Shown here: positions 15,822 through 24,915 of the stretch, one piece after another
Layout: every line of letters starts with the position of its first letter
How positions within the stretch are numbered: position 1 is the first letter of the stretch
NCBI GenBank assembly: GCA_016794345.1
Contig: JAEUKE010000213.1
Span: 1 to 54,246, forward strand
DNA: 54,246 nt
DNA from: Myxococcales bacterium
GTDB lineage: Bacteria > Myxococcota_A > Polyangia > Polyangiales > Polyangiaceae
Direction: 5' to 3'
Notes under the pieces: model-generated
Told to the model about the DNA's origin: nothing
The model's database searches: none
The model's input: only the letters and a program-made list of their open reading frames with translations
Translations under genes and position numbers: made by a program

Positions 15822-17438
15822 CTACTCGACGACCTCGCCGGTCTTCAGGTCGAGCTTCATTTCGCGCACGATCTCGGGCTCCGCGCAGAGGAGCTGGGGC
15901 TTGGAGCCCTTCACCTCCTTCTCGATGAGCGAGACGAGCTTCCGGCCCGTCGCCACGTCGGGGACGATCGCGCTGAAGAACTTCTGACCGCCGTCATTCG
16001 CCACGACGAACCGGGTCTTGTCGTATTCGGTGTGCCCTTTCAGCGCCTTGCGCGTGAGCGGGAAGTCGTAGTCGGCTGGCGTGACCTTGGTGAAGCCGTA
16101 GAGCACGACGAGGTTCGAAGGGCAGAGGGGCCCAGCCGCGCGCACGCGCTTCGCCGCGGGGTTCAGAATGACGGGTTTGTTTTCTTTCTGAGCGATCGCG
16201 ACCTGATTCTTCTCGTCCGCGCTCTTGCGGGAACGAAGCAGCGTCGTGCCGCTGGTCACCCAGAGGGTGCCGTCTTGATCGACCGCGATGTCGTCGGGGC
16301 TCGTGGGGAGCGGCACGTCCGCCCAGGATTTTCCGTCGTATTTGATCAGGCGGGGAGGCTTGGTGGCGACCCACGCGCGCTTCTTCTCGTCGAAGCGGGT
16401 CTCGCTCTCCGTGATGGCGTAGAGCGCGCCGTTTGCGACGGCTGCGTTCGCGATCCGGGCGGGCGCTTCGGGCAGCGCCGAGATGTTCTTGCCGTCGAAG
16501 AACGAGACGCCGCCATGGATGATGTACGCCTCGTTGTCGCCCTTGCCCGGGACGACGAGGGCGGTGTTCTGGTTCTTTTCGTCCAGCTTCGAAGGCAGCT
16601 GGACGATCCGAGATTTCGTGCTCTTCGGGTCCCAGATCTCGGCGTGGCTACCTTCGGCGCAACCTCGCGTGCCGATGGAGATGAGCGTCCCGCCGCGCGT
16701 CGCGCCCAGCGCCTCGGGGATGATGTCGGTCCGGGGCAGCCACTCCGGCGGCTGTCCGCCCGCGATCATCGTACGCGCGCACTCCTTCTCGAGCGGCGCC
16801 GTGATCCGCGTGATCTTCGGGCCGCGGAGCGTCTTCACCTCCGGTTTGAACCAGGGGAACAGGGCAGGCGCCTCGAGCGCGACGACCGAGCCGTCGAGCA
16901 GAGCGATGCCGGTGAAGTTGGCGCCGTCGCGCGACGACGAGGGGCGCCAGCCAGCGTCCGCCGTGAGCGTGTAGTGCATCGCGATCGCCGTCCGCCCGGT
17001 GGTGCCGGTGACGGCCATGTCGACGCCACGCGGCCACTCCCCCGCCACGCCGATGATGAACGCCATGAAGCCCGGGAACGTCAGCTCCTTCTTCGGGACG
17101 AAACGTCCGCCTTCGACGATCCCCATCGGGATGCCCGTCATGTCCTCGAGCGGGTCCCGTCCGACGCCGAGGAGGGTCGGACCGAGGCGGAGCAGCCTGA
17201 TGGGATAGGGCAGCTCGCTCACCGCCACGAGCTCCGACTGGATCTCGGCGGGGGCCGTCGCGGCCGCACCCGGCTGGGAGGAGGAGGCGCTCGCAGCCGC
17301 CCCGACCGAAGGTGCCGCGCCCGAGGCGGCCGGCTCCGCGGGGCCTGCGGGGCCCGCGGGGCCCGGCGCGCCGGACGAACAAGCAGCCGCGATCATCGCC
17401 GCATGCGCGACGAAACCCATGACGATTCTGTTTCTCAT
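15822..17438 (-). CDS. Propeller-like lipoprotein downstream of multihaem cytochrome
   Basis: The 538-residue product has a signal peptide with lipobox IAAAC20, then a collagen-like GPAGPAGPAEPAA and Ala/Ser-rich linker to about 65. The rest is beta-rich with repeated blade-like strands (for example GTLWVTSGTTLLRS, NGALYAITESETRF, LLDGSVVALEAPAL), which suggests a beta-propeller, though no named repeat is clear. It starts inside the stop of the cytochrome gene (ATGA, 17435-17438), so the two are translationally coupled. A role in the same envelope redox complex is inferred from this coupling. No catalytic residues identified. Confidence 0.7.
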   Translation of the reverse strand: MRNRIVMGFVAHAAMIAAACSSGAPGPAGPAGPAEPAASGAAPSVGAAASASSSQPGAAATAPAEIQSELVAVSELPYPIRLLRLGPTLLGVGRDPLEDMTGIPMGIVEGGRFVPKKELTFPGFMAFIIGVAGEWPRGVDMAVTGTTGRTAIAMHYTLTADAGWRPSSSRDGANFTGIALLDGSVVALEAPALFPWFKPEVKTLRGPKITRITAPLEKECARTMIAGGQPPEWLPRTDIIPEALGATRGGTLISIGTRGCAEGSHAEIWDPKSTKSRIVQLPSKLDEKNQNTALVVPGKGDNEAYIIHGGVSFFDGKNISALPEAPARIANAAVANGALYAITESETRFDEKKRAWVATKPPRLIKYDGKSWADVPLPTSPDDIAVDQDGTLWVTSGTTLLRSRKSADEKNQVAIAQKENKPVILNPAAKRVRAAGPLCPSNLVVLYGFTKVTPADYDFPLTRKALKGHTEYDKTRFVVANDGGQKFFSAIVPDVATGRKLVSLIEKEVKGSKPQLLCAEPEIVREMKLDLKTGEVVE

Positions 17439-18496
17439 CGAATCACTCCGCTCGCGAGCTCCATGTCGTCTTCCAGCACTGCGTCCTCGTGCGCCGCCCC
17501 TTCGGGGTGAGCGACGCGTTGATACCCGATTCGCCAGGCGATGGGGTGGCCCGCGGCCTCGGCACCGAGGTCCAGCTCGAGCGCGCGCTCCCCCGTCAGG
17601 CGGTCGTCGAGCACGAGCCGCTTGCCGGCCCCGCCCTTCTTCATCTCGAAATGGCGCGTGAGGTAACGCCGCGCCGACGAGATGACAAGATTGTCAGGCC
17701 CAAACGCCTCCACGCTCACCTCGATGCGCCGGAACAGGTCTCCTGTGGGCAGGGCGTGGCCCACGCCCACGGGCGCGAGCGACACACGGACCGCCGTGGG
17801 CGATATCCGTTCGGCGGCCACCCGGACGGCGGCGCGCATGAGCTCCGGGGAGCGCGACGCCGCGAAGACGTGGGAGGACCGCCTCTCGCCGTCCACCTGC
17901 ATGTGGCAGCTCGCGCACGAGGTGGCGCGGAGCGAGCTCTCCGCGTGCTCCGACACGGTCGACTGCATCAGCTCGTCCCGCCGCTTCCCCGAGCTGCCCG
18001 GGAACGCGAACTCGTGACAGGAGGCGCAGGCGTCCGCGGTCGCGAACCGCGCGTCACGGACGACGCCGTGCGGCGCGATCTCGCCCGTGCGCGAGCCTTC
18101 GCGGGGAACGGCGAGCACGGCCCCGCCGTCCTCGACGACGTGACAGGTCACACACCCGACGCCCATCTCGCCCACCGCGGGCGCCGGCTCGAGCATCGGA
18201 TCGCCCTCCGGCACGTGGCAACGGCGGCAGAAGGGCAAAGGCTCGATCGCAAACGAGCGCTGGTAAGCCGGCTCCACGTGCGCGCGCTGGTGCAATGACC
18301 CGCGCCACTCGGCGGACTCGGCCTCGTGACAGCGCTCACACGCGCGGTTCAGCGCGACGGCCGCTTCTCCGCGCGCTCGACCCGGTCGCGGCATCGAGAC
18401 GCCTCTCGCCGCGGGCACCTCCTCACGCACCTCCTTGGCGCCACCTGCCGAACAGGCAGCGAGCAGGAGGGTCATGATCGGCGTGGACCGCTGCAT
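17435..18496 (-). CDS. Five-haem c-type cytochrome lipoprotein
   Basis: The 353-residue product has five CxxCH haem-binding motifs: CERCH (Cys53-His57), CRRCH (90-94), CVTCH (115-119), CASCH (157-161) and CASCH (194-198). The start ATG at 18496 gives a short signal peptide with lipobox LLAAC15; an open frame to 18658 adds only basic residues. The haem part spans residues 45-205; after it comes a beta-rich domain (VRVSLAPVGVGHALPTGDLFRRIEV) resembling the all-beta end of cytochrome c554/NrfA-like or decahaem relatives. It should carry electrons in the periplasm. It follows the kinase gene by 53 bases and overlaps the next lipoprotein gene. Confidence 0.88.
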   Translation of the reverse strand: MQRSTPIMTLLLAACSAGGAKEVREEVPAARGVSMPRPGRARGEAAVALNRACERCHEAESAEWRGSLHQRAHVEPAYQRSFAIEPLPFCRRCHVPEGDPMLEPAPAVGEMGVGCVTCHVVEDGGAVLAVPREGSRTGEIAPHGVVRDARFATADACASCHEFAFPGSSGKRRDELMQSTVSEHAESSLRATSCASCHMQVDGERRSSHVFAASRSPELMRAAVRVAAERISPTAVRVSLAPVGVGHALPTGDLFRRIEVSVEAFGPDNLVISSARRYLTRHFEMKKGGAGKRLVLDDRLTGERALELDLGAEAAGHPIAWRIGYQRVAHPEGAAHEDAVLEDDMELASGVIR

Positions 18497-18549
18497 CGAG
18501 GCGCGAAGCGTACACCGAAGCGGCGGCCAGCGACGCGCCTGACGCTCCG

Positions 18550-19857
18550 TCAGCGCGTGAACGAGACCGCGAGCACCACGATCGCGACGAGCGCGATCAT
18601 CGTCAGCCCAAGGACCGATGCGAGGAACCAATCGGACCGCCGCTTGCGGTCTTCGCACTCGCTCGCCCAGGGCGAGGGGCGCTGGGAAGGCAGGCGATCC
18701 ACCGAGAAGTAGGCAGGCACCGTCGGGGGTGTCTCGAACCGCGCGCGGGCGTCGACCGGCGCGCGCGCGTCGGCGCGGTCCAAGGCTGCTGCTGGAGGCG
18801 GCATCGTTCCTGGCGACGACAGCCTGGCGTAGACCACGGTCGGCGGCGCTTCGCTCGTGCGCGGCGCAGCGGTCGGCAGCGGCGGGGGTCCGTCGGGCGA
18901 CGGCGCTCGCACGGCGGGGCGCGTCCCCGAGACGAGCTTGGCCGCGTCGCGGAAGCCGGCCACGAGCTCGTCGATCGACTGGTACCGATCGACGGGGCTC
19001 CGCGCGAGCGCGCGCGCGAAGAACGGGTCGAAGGCGCGCGGGAGGTCCGGCTTCACGGTCGAAGGCGGAGCCACGTCTTCCCGGGCGACGCGGCGGAGCA
19101 CCTCCCCCGGTGAGCCCTCGAACGGGCGACGACCCGTCAAGCAGCGGTAGAGGATGGCGCCCACCTGCCAGACGTCGCTGCGCGCATCCACCTCGCCGTC
19201 GGCCCGCGCTTGCTCCGGGCTCATGTAATAGAGCGACCCGACGATGTGCCCCGCCTTCGTCAATCGGTCCGCGTACGCGTCGCTGCGCGCGATCCCGAAG
19301 TCCAAGATCTTCACCACCTCTTCGCGGCGCGATCGGAGCCGCTCCGGGAGGCGGGCGAAGAAGAGGTTGGCCGGCTTGAGATCGCGGTGGATGACCCCCA
19401 GCCTGTGTGCGACGCGCAGCCCCGAGGCGACGTCCTCCAGGAGGACCTGCACCTCGCCGATCTCGAGCGCTTCGCGGCGCGCGAGGCGCTGCTGAAGGTT
19501 CTCGCCATCGAGCAGCTGCATGACGATGTACGGCGTGCCGTCGTGCTCGCCGTGATCGAGGATGGCGACGAACGGCGGGCCGCGAAACTTCTTGGCGACC
19601 TCCGCCTCACGCCGGAAGCGCTCGACGAGATCCGTGCGCCCCGCCTCTGGCTTGACCATGACCTTCACGGCCACGCGCGACTGCGACACGAGATCGAGCG
19701 CGACCCAGATCGACGACATGCCGCCCGCGCCGATCTTCTCTTCGAGGCGATAACGAGCGCCGATGACGAGCCCCGGCTCGGCGATGCCGGCGGCGCTCGG
19801 AGGCACGCTCTCGGCTTGCCCTGCTCCCGTCTTCCTTCCCCGCCGCCGAGCTTCCAC
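18550..19857 (-). CDS. Ser/Thr protein kinase with C-terminal membrane helix
   Basis: The 435-residue product has a kinase domain at about 36-305: glycine loop EKIGAGGMSSIW, Lys65 in VAVK, catalytic HRDLKPAN (157-159), DFG 186-188 and the loop VGSLYYMSPEQ. All catalytic residues are intact. A Pro/Ala-rich linker follows (310-400) and a membrane helix at 410-432 with only SFTR beyond it, so almost nothing projects outside. Such tail-anchored kinases lack a sensor domain and probably take input from partners. The gene lies 19 bases after the DUF2252 gene and 53 bases before the cytochrome gene, inside a long minus-strand run. Confidence 0.92.
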   Translation of the reverse strand: MEARRRGRKTGAGQAESVPPSAAGIAEPGLVIGARYRLEEKIGAGGMSSIWVALDLVSQSRVAVKVMVKPEAGRTDLVERFRREAEVAKKFRGPPFVAILDHGEHDGTPYIVMQLLDGENLQQRLARREALEIGEVQVLLEDVASGLRVAHRLGVIHRDLKPANLFFARLPERLRSRREEVVKILDFGIARSDAYADRLTKAGHIVGSLYYMSPEQARADGEVDARSDVWQVGAILYRCLTGRRPFEGSPGEVLRRVAREDVAPPSTVKPDLPRAFDPFFARALARSPVDRYQSIDELVAGFRDAAKLVSGTRPAVRAPSPDGPPPLPTAAPRTSEAPPTVVYARLSSPGTMPPPAAALDRADARAPVDARARFETPPTVPAYFSVDRLPSQRPSPWASECEDRKRRSDWFLASVLGLTMIALVAIVVLAVSFTR

Positions 19858-19876
19858 GTCGTCGATGCTAGCAGGA

Positions 19877-21106
19877 CTACGGCGCGGCTGCTGCGGACTC
19901 GGTGACAGATCGCGTGAAGACGGCGTGCGCCTCCACCACGCGCGCGGCGAGCTCCTTGGCGACGGTCGGGAGCGAAGGTCCGAGCTCGCGCGTCAGCGCG
20001 GTGAGGGAGTCGCGCAGCTCGCTGCCGCGTGGGTCGGCGATGTTCTTCGGGTGCCCTCTGCCCAGCTGTAGTCCGACGTCGTACGCGACCTCCGCCAGCT
20101 CCTCGGGGCTGCGGATCTCGGTGATCGACAGCTCGGTGTAGTGGACCCGCCACGCCTGGACATAGAAGGTGCGACCTTCGAACACGACGTACCCCAAGAA
20201 ACGCTGGGGGCTCATCGCGAGCCGCGACTGCCCGACGACGACGCGGAGGGGATCGGGATCGCGACCTCGAATGCAGGTGCCGACGGGCATCGGCGCCATC
20301 TGCTTCATCTCGAGGATGACGTCGTCCGCCGGGTCGGTCGTGGGGCCCTCGACCCTGCCCAAGAACTTCGCCTCGTGTGCGCTGCCTAGCCCCATGCGAA
20401 GCGCGCCCGCCCGCTTCAGCTGAAAAAATGCCTCGGTGAGATCGGGGTTCTGGGAGAGCATCTCACGTGCGTATTGGACCCGCGCGTCCTCGATCTTGGC
20501 GATCTTCTCGGGCGGGAGCGGCATCATCAGCTTCTCCACACCGTTCAACCACTCGAGCGCGGAAGAGCCGAAGCGGCTCCGGATCCGCGTGGCGACGGCT
20601 GGCTCGGGCCCGGTCGCGGCCGGGTCGGCGAGCGCAGCCTCGTAGCCGCGTATGAACGCACGAATCGCGCCGTCGGCGGCTGCCTCATCGGATGACGCGA
20701 GCACGAGAGACGTCGCAAAACGGGCGAGGTCGATGACGGGAGGGCCCAGCGTGGTGGCGTCGAAGTCAGCCAGCCCTCGTCCGTCATCGGCGACGGCGTA
20801 TTGCTCGACGTGTGCGTCGCCGTGGAGATTGACGGTCGGCATCCGATCGACGCGGGGCCCATAGAGCCGGCACACGGCGCGGATGAACGCGTCGTTGGTG
20901 TACCGAAAGTATCCGAAAGGGCTGCCTGTCACGCGCCCGAGGAGGCTCGGATCTTTCGCGAATGCCTCGGGCTCGTAGCCGATCTGGAGCAGGTCCGGCG
21001 TGAGCGCGCCCGCGCTGGCGCTCGCGCGAGGAGGCGGGTGGGAGGCTGGCTCCGCGGGACAGCCGAGCAAGACCAGCGGCAGGAGGAGGCGCCAACGTGC
21101 GTTCAT
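19877..21106 (-). CDS. DUF2252 (kinase/APH-like fold) lipoprotein
   Basis: The 409-residue product contains the DUF2252 hallmarks LHGDAHVEQY (HGD at 95-97) and ADFDATTLGPPVIDLAR (DFD at 114-116), which in related aminoglycoside-phosphotransferase-like folds place the catalytic Asp and metal-binding Asp. Later segments PPEKIAKIEDARVQY, FLGRVEGPTTDPADDVILEMKQM and YVVFEGRTFYVQAWR also fit the family. The usual GDxHxxN is changed to GDAHVEQ. Unlike most members it starts with a lipoprotein signal, MNARWRLLLPLVLLG followed by Cys16. The ATG at 21106 overlaps the stop of the upstream recombinase-family gene. Function of the family is unknown; an export of an ATP-using fold would be odd. Confidence 0.8.
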   Translation of the reverse strand: MNARWRLLLPLVLLGCPAEPASHPPPRASASAGALTPDLLQIGYEPEAFAKDPSLLGRVTGSPFGYFRYTNDAFIRAVCRLYGPRVDRMPTVNLHGDAHVEQYAVADDGRGLADFDATTLGPPVIDLARFATSLVLASSDEAAADGAIRAFIRGYEAALADPAATGPEPAVATRIRSRFGSSALEWLNGVEKLMMPLPPEKIAKIEDARVQYAREMLSQNPDLTEAFFQLKRAGALRMGLGSAHEAKFLGRVEGPTTDPADDVILEMKQMAPMPVGTCIRGRDPDPLRVVVGQSRLAMSPQRFLGYVVFEGRTFYVQAWRVHYTELSITEIRSPEELAEVAYDVGLQLGRGHPKNIADPRGSELRDSLTALTRELGPSLPTVAKELAARVVEAHAVFTRSVTESAAAAP

Positions 21107-23403
21107 CCGTGGTGGTGTGCGGCGGGCTGCGAGGCAGACGGCCCCTCGACGGGAAAGAAGAAGCGGAGCGGAGACCGCACGAACCCGACGGCGAGGTCGA
21201 GCGGCAGCCGCAGCGCCTGCCAGAGCGTCACCTCTCGTGCGCGGAACGCGACGATGAGCGCGAGCGAGAAGCTCACGCTCAGGTTCAGAGCGAGGATGAC
21301 GAGGATGCCGAGCAGCGCGCTCGTGAACGCTGGCGTGTTGATGGCGTCGGTCCCAAGCGAGAGGACCGCATAGGTGAGCGAGCCCGTCGACAGCGTGACG
21401 TGACGTACGTCGACCGGGATTCCGGAGAACTCGCCCAGGCTGTAGGTCATGCCCATCATGACCCCGATGCTCACGTTGCCGCCGATCCCCGAGATGTTTC
21501 GGGCGAACACCCTCGAGGCCCACTCGGTGACACGGCGGCCGACGATGCGGCGGACGCGGTGCTCGGCGATCGCCTCCGGTAAGCGCCTGTAGACTGCCCA
21601 GTTCTCGAGCCAGCCCGCGCAAAGGCTCGAGGCCCAGAGGACGATGCCGGTGAACATGGCGAAGGGGATGGTTCCGCTCTCCGTCGGATGGAGCGCAGCC
21701 ATCGTCTTGTTCGCGTACTCCGCGGTGATCAGGTGCTCGCCCTTCGAGCGCTGCCAGAGAAGATCGATGATGATCGAGGCCGGAACTACCATGAGCACGT
21801 TGCCCGCAGCGGCCGCGAGCTGCGATCGCGTGAGCCGGGCAATGATGGTGACGAGCTCGCTCTTGTCTTCGCCGCCTTGCTTCACGGCGCCCGCGAGGGC
21901 CGCGGCGGTCATGCTCGGCTGCTTTGTGGCGAGCGTGAAGCCGAGCAGCTGCATCAGCAGGAAGCTGCCCGCGTAGTTGCAGGAGAACAGGAGGCCTTCC
22001 TGGAGCGGCGGCCGGTGCAGCTTTCCGATCAGGAACTTGAGCGCGGCCGTGCCCCCGGTGAGGAGGCCACCGCCCGCCGCCGACGCCAACATCTTGAAGT
22101 ATTCGCCGACCGTGACAGTGATGTAATGCTCGCCCGTGTGGCCTGCGCGCTCGATGATCTTCCGAGCGAGCATGTGGGTGTTCGTCCGGACGATGTCCAT
22201 CAGGCTGAGGGTGCGTCGCCGTTCGTTCAGCAGGGCGGCCAAGACCTGTGTCGCCCGACGCGCGTGGTCCTCTTCGGCCTGCGGGACGAGCAGCTCCAGC
22301 AGGAGCTCGATCCGGGAGAGGCTCCTCTCGATCAGCTCGAGCCGGTAGACGACGTCGACGCTGACGCCCTTCTGCTCGAGGTGCTCGAGGACCGACTGAC
22401 ACGCCTCGCGACACTCGAGCATGGCCGCGCGACAGTCGTCGGACCATGCGAGGATCTCGCTCGTGTCGTGGCGAGGCGTCGCGAGCAGTGCGTCGATCGT
22501 GCGTGGCAGCCGGAAGAACGGGGACTCGCGGAGCGCGCTCGGGGGGCTACGATCACGGATGGCGTCGGAGAGCCCGGCCGAGGAGACGCGTGAGGCGAGG
22601 ATCAGGATCGCGTCCAGCAGTGACGCGCGGAGCGGCGCCCAGATGCTGTAGCGGTGGCCGCTCTGAATTCCCGCCGCGTCGTCTGGGAGCGAAGGCAAGG
22701 CGCCGAGCGGCAGGTGGCTTTGTGAGCCGCGCTGGATCGCCGAGGGAGGGACGGAGGCGGGGGCCGTATCCGCGAACGACCCGCGCATGGCCGGCACGCC
22801 CTGCCTCCGCAGCGTCTTGACGAACCGAAGGGCCAGATCCGGGGGAAGCGCCTCGAGCCACTCTGAGTCCGCCGCGCCCGGGAACATCAGCGCGAGGGTG
22901 TGCGTGACGTCCTCCTCGTCGATCGGCTGCGGCATCAGGCGCCGGGAGAGACGATCGACGGTCTCGGTGAAGAGGCCGCGGTCCCCGGGGATGCCCAGCC
23001 GGGCGAAAAACGCGTCGGCGCGCTGCTCGAGCAACATCGCGCCGACGACGTATGCGAGCCGCGCGGCGTAGACCGGAAAGGCCTCCGCCGCGGCGAGGAG
23101 GAGGCGAAGCCGCCGGATGGGCGCTCGCTCCCCGAGCGGCGCGCCGGGCAGATCCACCGGCGCAGGACCCTTCCGCACGAAGGCGGCCAGCCGGACCAGC
23201 GCGGCCTCGCGGTCGAGCATGCTCGCCTCGACGTCGAGGTTGCCCAGATCGGCGTGGAGCCGCTTGATGGCCCGCGACTTCGGCGACTGCGGCGCGAGCG
23301 CCAGTCCGAAAGCGCCTACGTCGGGGACATGAACGGCAGCAGCCTGCTCCGCCGGCGGGGGCGAAGCAGGCAACATGGCCGTTGACCCCGCGGCGGCGTT
23401 CAT
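21103..23403 (-). CDS. Gcr-type 'site-specific recombinase' family membrane protein
   Basis: The 766-residue product matches the family named after gonococcal Gcr (Pfam site-specific recombinase, PF10136): a long soluble helical N-terminal part, then GEYFKMLASAAGGGLLTGGT, LFSCNYAGSFLLMQLLGFTL and ATKQPSMTAAALA, and several membrane helices in the last 300 residues (for example FAMFTGIVLWASSLCAGW, LGILVILALNLSVSFSLAL). Nothing in it resembles the tyrosine or serine of known recombinases, so the family name should be treated with care. It is translationally coupled to the DUF2252 lipoprotein, which suggests a joint envelope role. A 65-base gap separates it from lpdA upstream. Confidence 0.8.
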   Translation of the reverse strand: MNAAAGSTAMLPASPPPAEQAAAVHVPDVGAFGLALAPQSPKSRAIKRLHADLGNLDVEASMLDREAALVRLAAFVRKGPAPVDLPGAPLGERAPIRRLRLLLAAAEAFPVYAARLAYVVGAMLLEQRADAFFARLGIPGDRGLFTETVDRLSRRLMPQPIDEEDVTHTLALMFPGAADSEWLEALPPDLALRFVKTLRRQGVPAMRGSFADTAPASVPPSAIQRGSQSHLPLGALPSLPDDAAGIQSGHRYSIWAPLRASLLDAILILASRVSSAGLSDAIRDRSPPSALRESPFFRLPRTIDALLATPRHDTSEILAWSDDCRAAMLECREACQSVLEHLEQKGVSVDVVYRLELIERSLSRIELLLELLVPQAEEDHARRATQVLAALLNERRRTLSLMDIVRTNTHMLARKIIERAGHTGEHYITVTVGEYFKMLASAAGGGLLTGGTAALKFLIGKLHRPPLQEGLLFSCNYAGSFLLMQLLGFTLATKQPSMTAAALAGAVKQGGEDKSELVTIIARLTRSQLAAAAGNVLMVVPASIIIDLLWQRSKGEHLITAEYANKTMAALHPTESGTIPFAMFTGIVLWASSLCAGWLENWAVYRRLPEAIAEHRVRRIVGRRVTEWASRVFARNISGIGGNVSIGVMMGMTYSLGEFSGIPVDVRHVTLSTGSLTYAVLSLGTDAINTPAFTSALLGILVILALNLSVSFSLALIVAFRAREVTLWQALRLPLDLAVGFVRSPLRFFFPVEGPSASQPAAHHHG

Positions 23404-23469
23404 GACGATCGTCAGAATCGCGCAGGTGCGCGGGGCTTGTCGACGGCAGTTTTCCGGAGTCTGGCGAGC

Positions 23470-24873
23470 TCAGCGGTTGGCGATGTGAATCGCCTGCCCC
23501 ATCGCGTGGGCCGCGGCCTCCATGTAGGCCTCGCCCAGGGTCGGGTGCGGGTGGATGGTGAGGTTCACGTCCTCCAGGAAGGCGGCCATCTCGAGCGAGA
23601 GCGCGGCTTCGCTGATCATCGTGCTCGCCTCCGGTCCGACGATGTGAACCCCGAGGATCTGCTTGGTCTTCTTGTCGGCGACGACCTTGACGAACCCTTC
23701 GGTCTCGTTCAGCGCCATGGCCTTGCCGAGGGCGGCGAACGGGAACTTGCCGATCGCGACCTCGTACCCCTTCTGCTTCGCCTCGTCCGCCGTGAGACCT
23801 GCCGTGGCGATCTCCGGGTCCGTGAAGATGGCGCCGGGGATGCTGACCCAGTCCATCGCGGCTTTGTGGCCCGCGATGACCTCGGCCACGATCTCGCCCT
23901 CCTTCGTCGCCTTGTGGGCGAGGAGCGGCGGACCGGAGACGTCGCCCACGGCGTAGATGCTGGGGACGTTCGTGCGGCCCTGCTTGTCGATCGGGACGAA
24001 GCCGCGCTCGTTGATGTGCACGCCGACCTTCTCCAGGCCGAGGTTCCTGGCGCTCGGGCGCATGCCGACCGCGACGAGCACGACGTCGCAGACGACCGTG
24101 TCGCGCTTGCCGTCCTTCTCGAAGGCCACGGCGAGGGAGCCGTCCGACTGCTTCTCGTAGCCGAGCGCCTTCGCGCCGACGTGGATGGTGCCGCCGAGCT
24201 TGGTGATGCGCCGCTCGACGATCTTCGAGCACTCCGGATCGACGCCGTTCAGAATCGACGGGAGCGCCTCTAGCACCGTGAGCTGCGAGCCGAGCTTCTG
24301 GTAGACCATGCCCAGCTCGAGACCGATGATGCCGCCGCCGATCACGAGCATGCGCTTCGGCACGGTGCGCAAGCTCACCGCCTCGCGCGCGCCGATGATG
24401 CGGGTGCCGTCGAACTTGAAAGTGGGGATCTCGATGGTCTGCGCGCCCGTGGCGATGACGATGGCCTTCTCGGCCTTGTAGGTCTCCTTCTGACCACCTT
24501 CGCCGACGACCTCGACCGTGTTCGGGCTCGTGACGGTGGCGGTGCCCATCGCCAGATCGGCGCCGTTCATCTTGAGGAGGCTCTTCACGCCGCCGGTGAG
24601 GCGCTTGACGATGCCCTCCTTCCAGTCCTGAAGCTCGTTCGGATCGACGGTGAGGCCCTGGACCTTGATGCCCATGCCGCCGTGCTTGATTTTCTCGAAC
24701 GTGTTGGCGGCCGAGATGAGCGCCTTCGACGGAATGCAGCCCCAGTTCAGGCAGACGCCGCCGGGTGACTCCTTCTCGATCACCAGGGTCTTCACCTTCA
24801 GCTGGCCCAGCCGGATGCCACAGGGATAGCCGCCCGGGCCGGCGCCGATCACGATCGCGTCATACGTTTTCAT
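23470..24873 (-). CDS. lpdA: Dihydrolipoyl dehydrogenase (E3)
   Basis: The 467-residue product is a complete dihydrolipoamide dehydrogenase, the E3 subunit shared by 2-oxoacid dehydrogenase complexes, which reoxidises lipoamide with NAD+. Seen: FAD-binding GAGPGG at 10-15, redox pair GGVCLNWGCIPSK (Cys41/Cys46), NAD-binding GGGIIGLELG, the second FAD motif IYAVGDVSGPPLLAHKA, and the catalytic HPHPTLGE near the end (His443/Glu448). Length and motif order are standard. No E1 or E2 gene is adjacent; the only E1 subunit in the window is at 33886-34992. Probably its own unit after a hairpin at 24892-24914. Confidence 0.97.
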   Translation of the reverse strand: MKTYDAIVIGAGPGGYPCGIRLGQLKVKTLVIEKESPGGVCLNWGCIPSKALISAANTFEKIKHGGMGIKVQGLTVDPNELQDWKEGIVKRLTGGVKSLLKMNGADLAMGTATVTSPNTVEVVGEGGQKETYKAEKAIVIATGAQTIEIPTFKFDGTRIIGAREAVSLRTVPKRMLVIGGGIIGLELGMVYQKLGSQLTVLEALPSILNGVDPECSKIVERRITKLGGTIHVGAKALGYEKQSDGSLAVAFEKDGKRDTVVCDVVLVAVGMRPSARNLGLEKVGVHINERGFVPIDKQGRTNVPSIYAVGDVSGPPLLAHKATKEGEIVAEVIAGHKAAMDWVSIPGAIFTDPEIATAGLTADEAKQKGYEVAIGKFPFAALGKAMALNETEGFVKVVADKKTKQILGVHIVGPEASTMISEAALSLEMAAFLEDVNLTIHPHPTLGEAYMEAAAHAMGQAIHIANR

Positions 24874-24891
24874 CGGTGTCGCTCGCTTACA

Positions 24892-24914
24892 CCTGGCGTT
24901 CTAGGGCCGCCAGG
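24892..24914 (-). terminator. Hairpin between the gene at 24916 and lpdA
   Basis: CCTGGCG (24892-24898) and CGCCAGG (24908-24914) form a perfect 7-bp stem right after the stop codon of the upstream minus-strand gene. No T-tract; could separate that gene from lpdA or be a processing site. Confidence 0.4.
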
Positions 24915-24915
24915 G

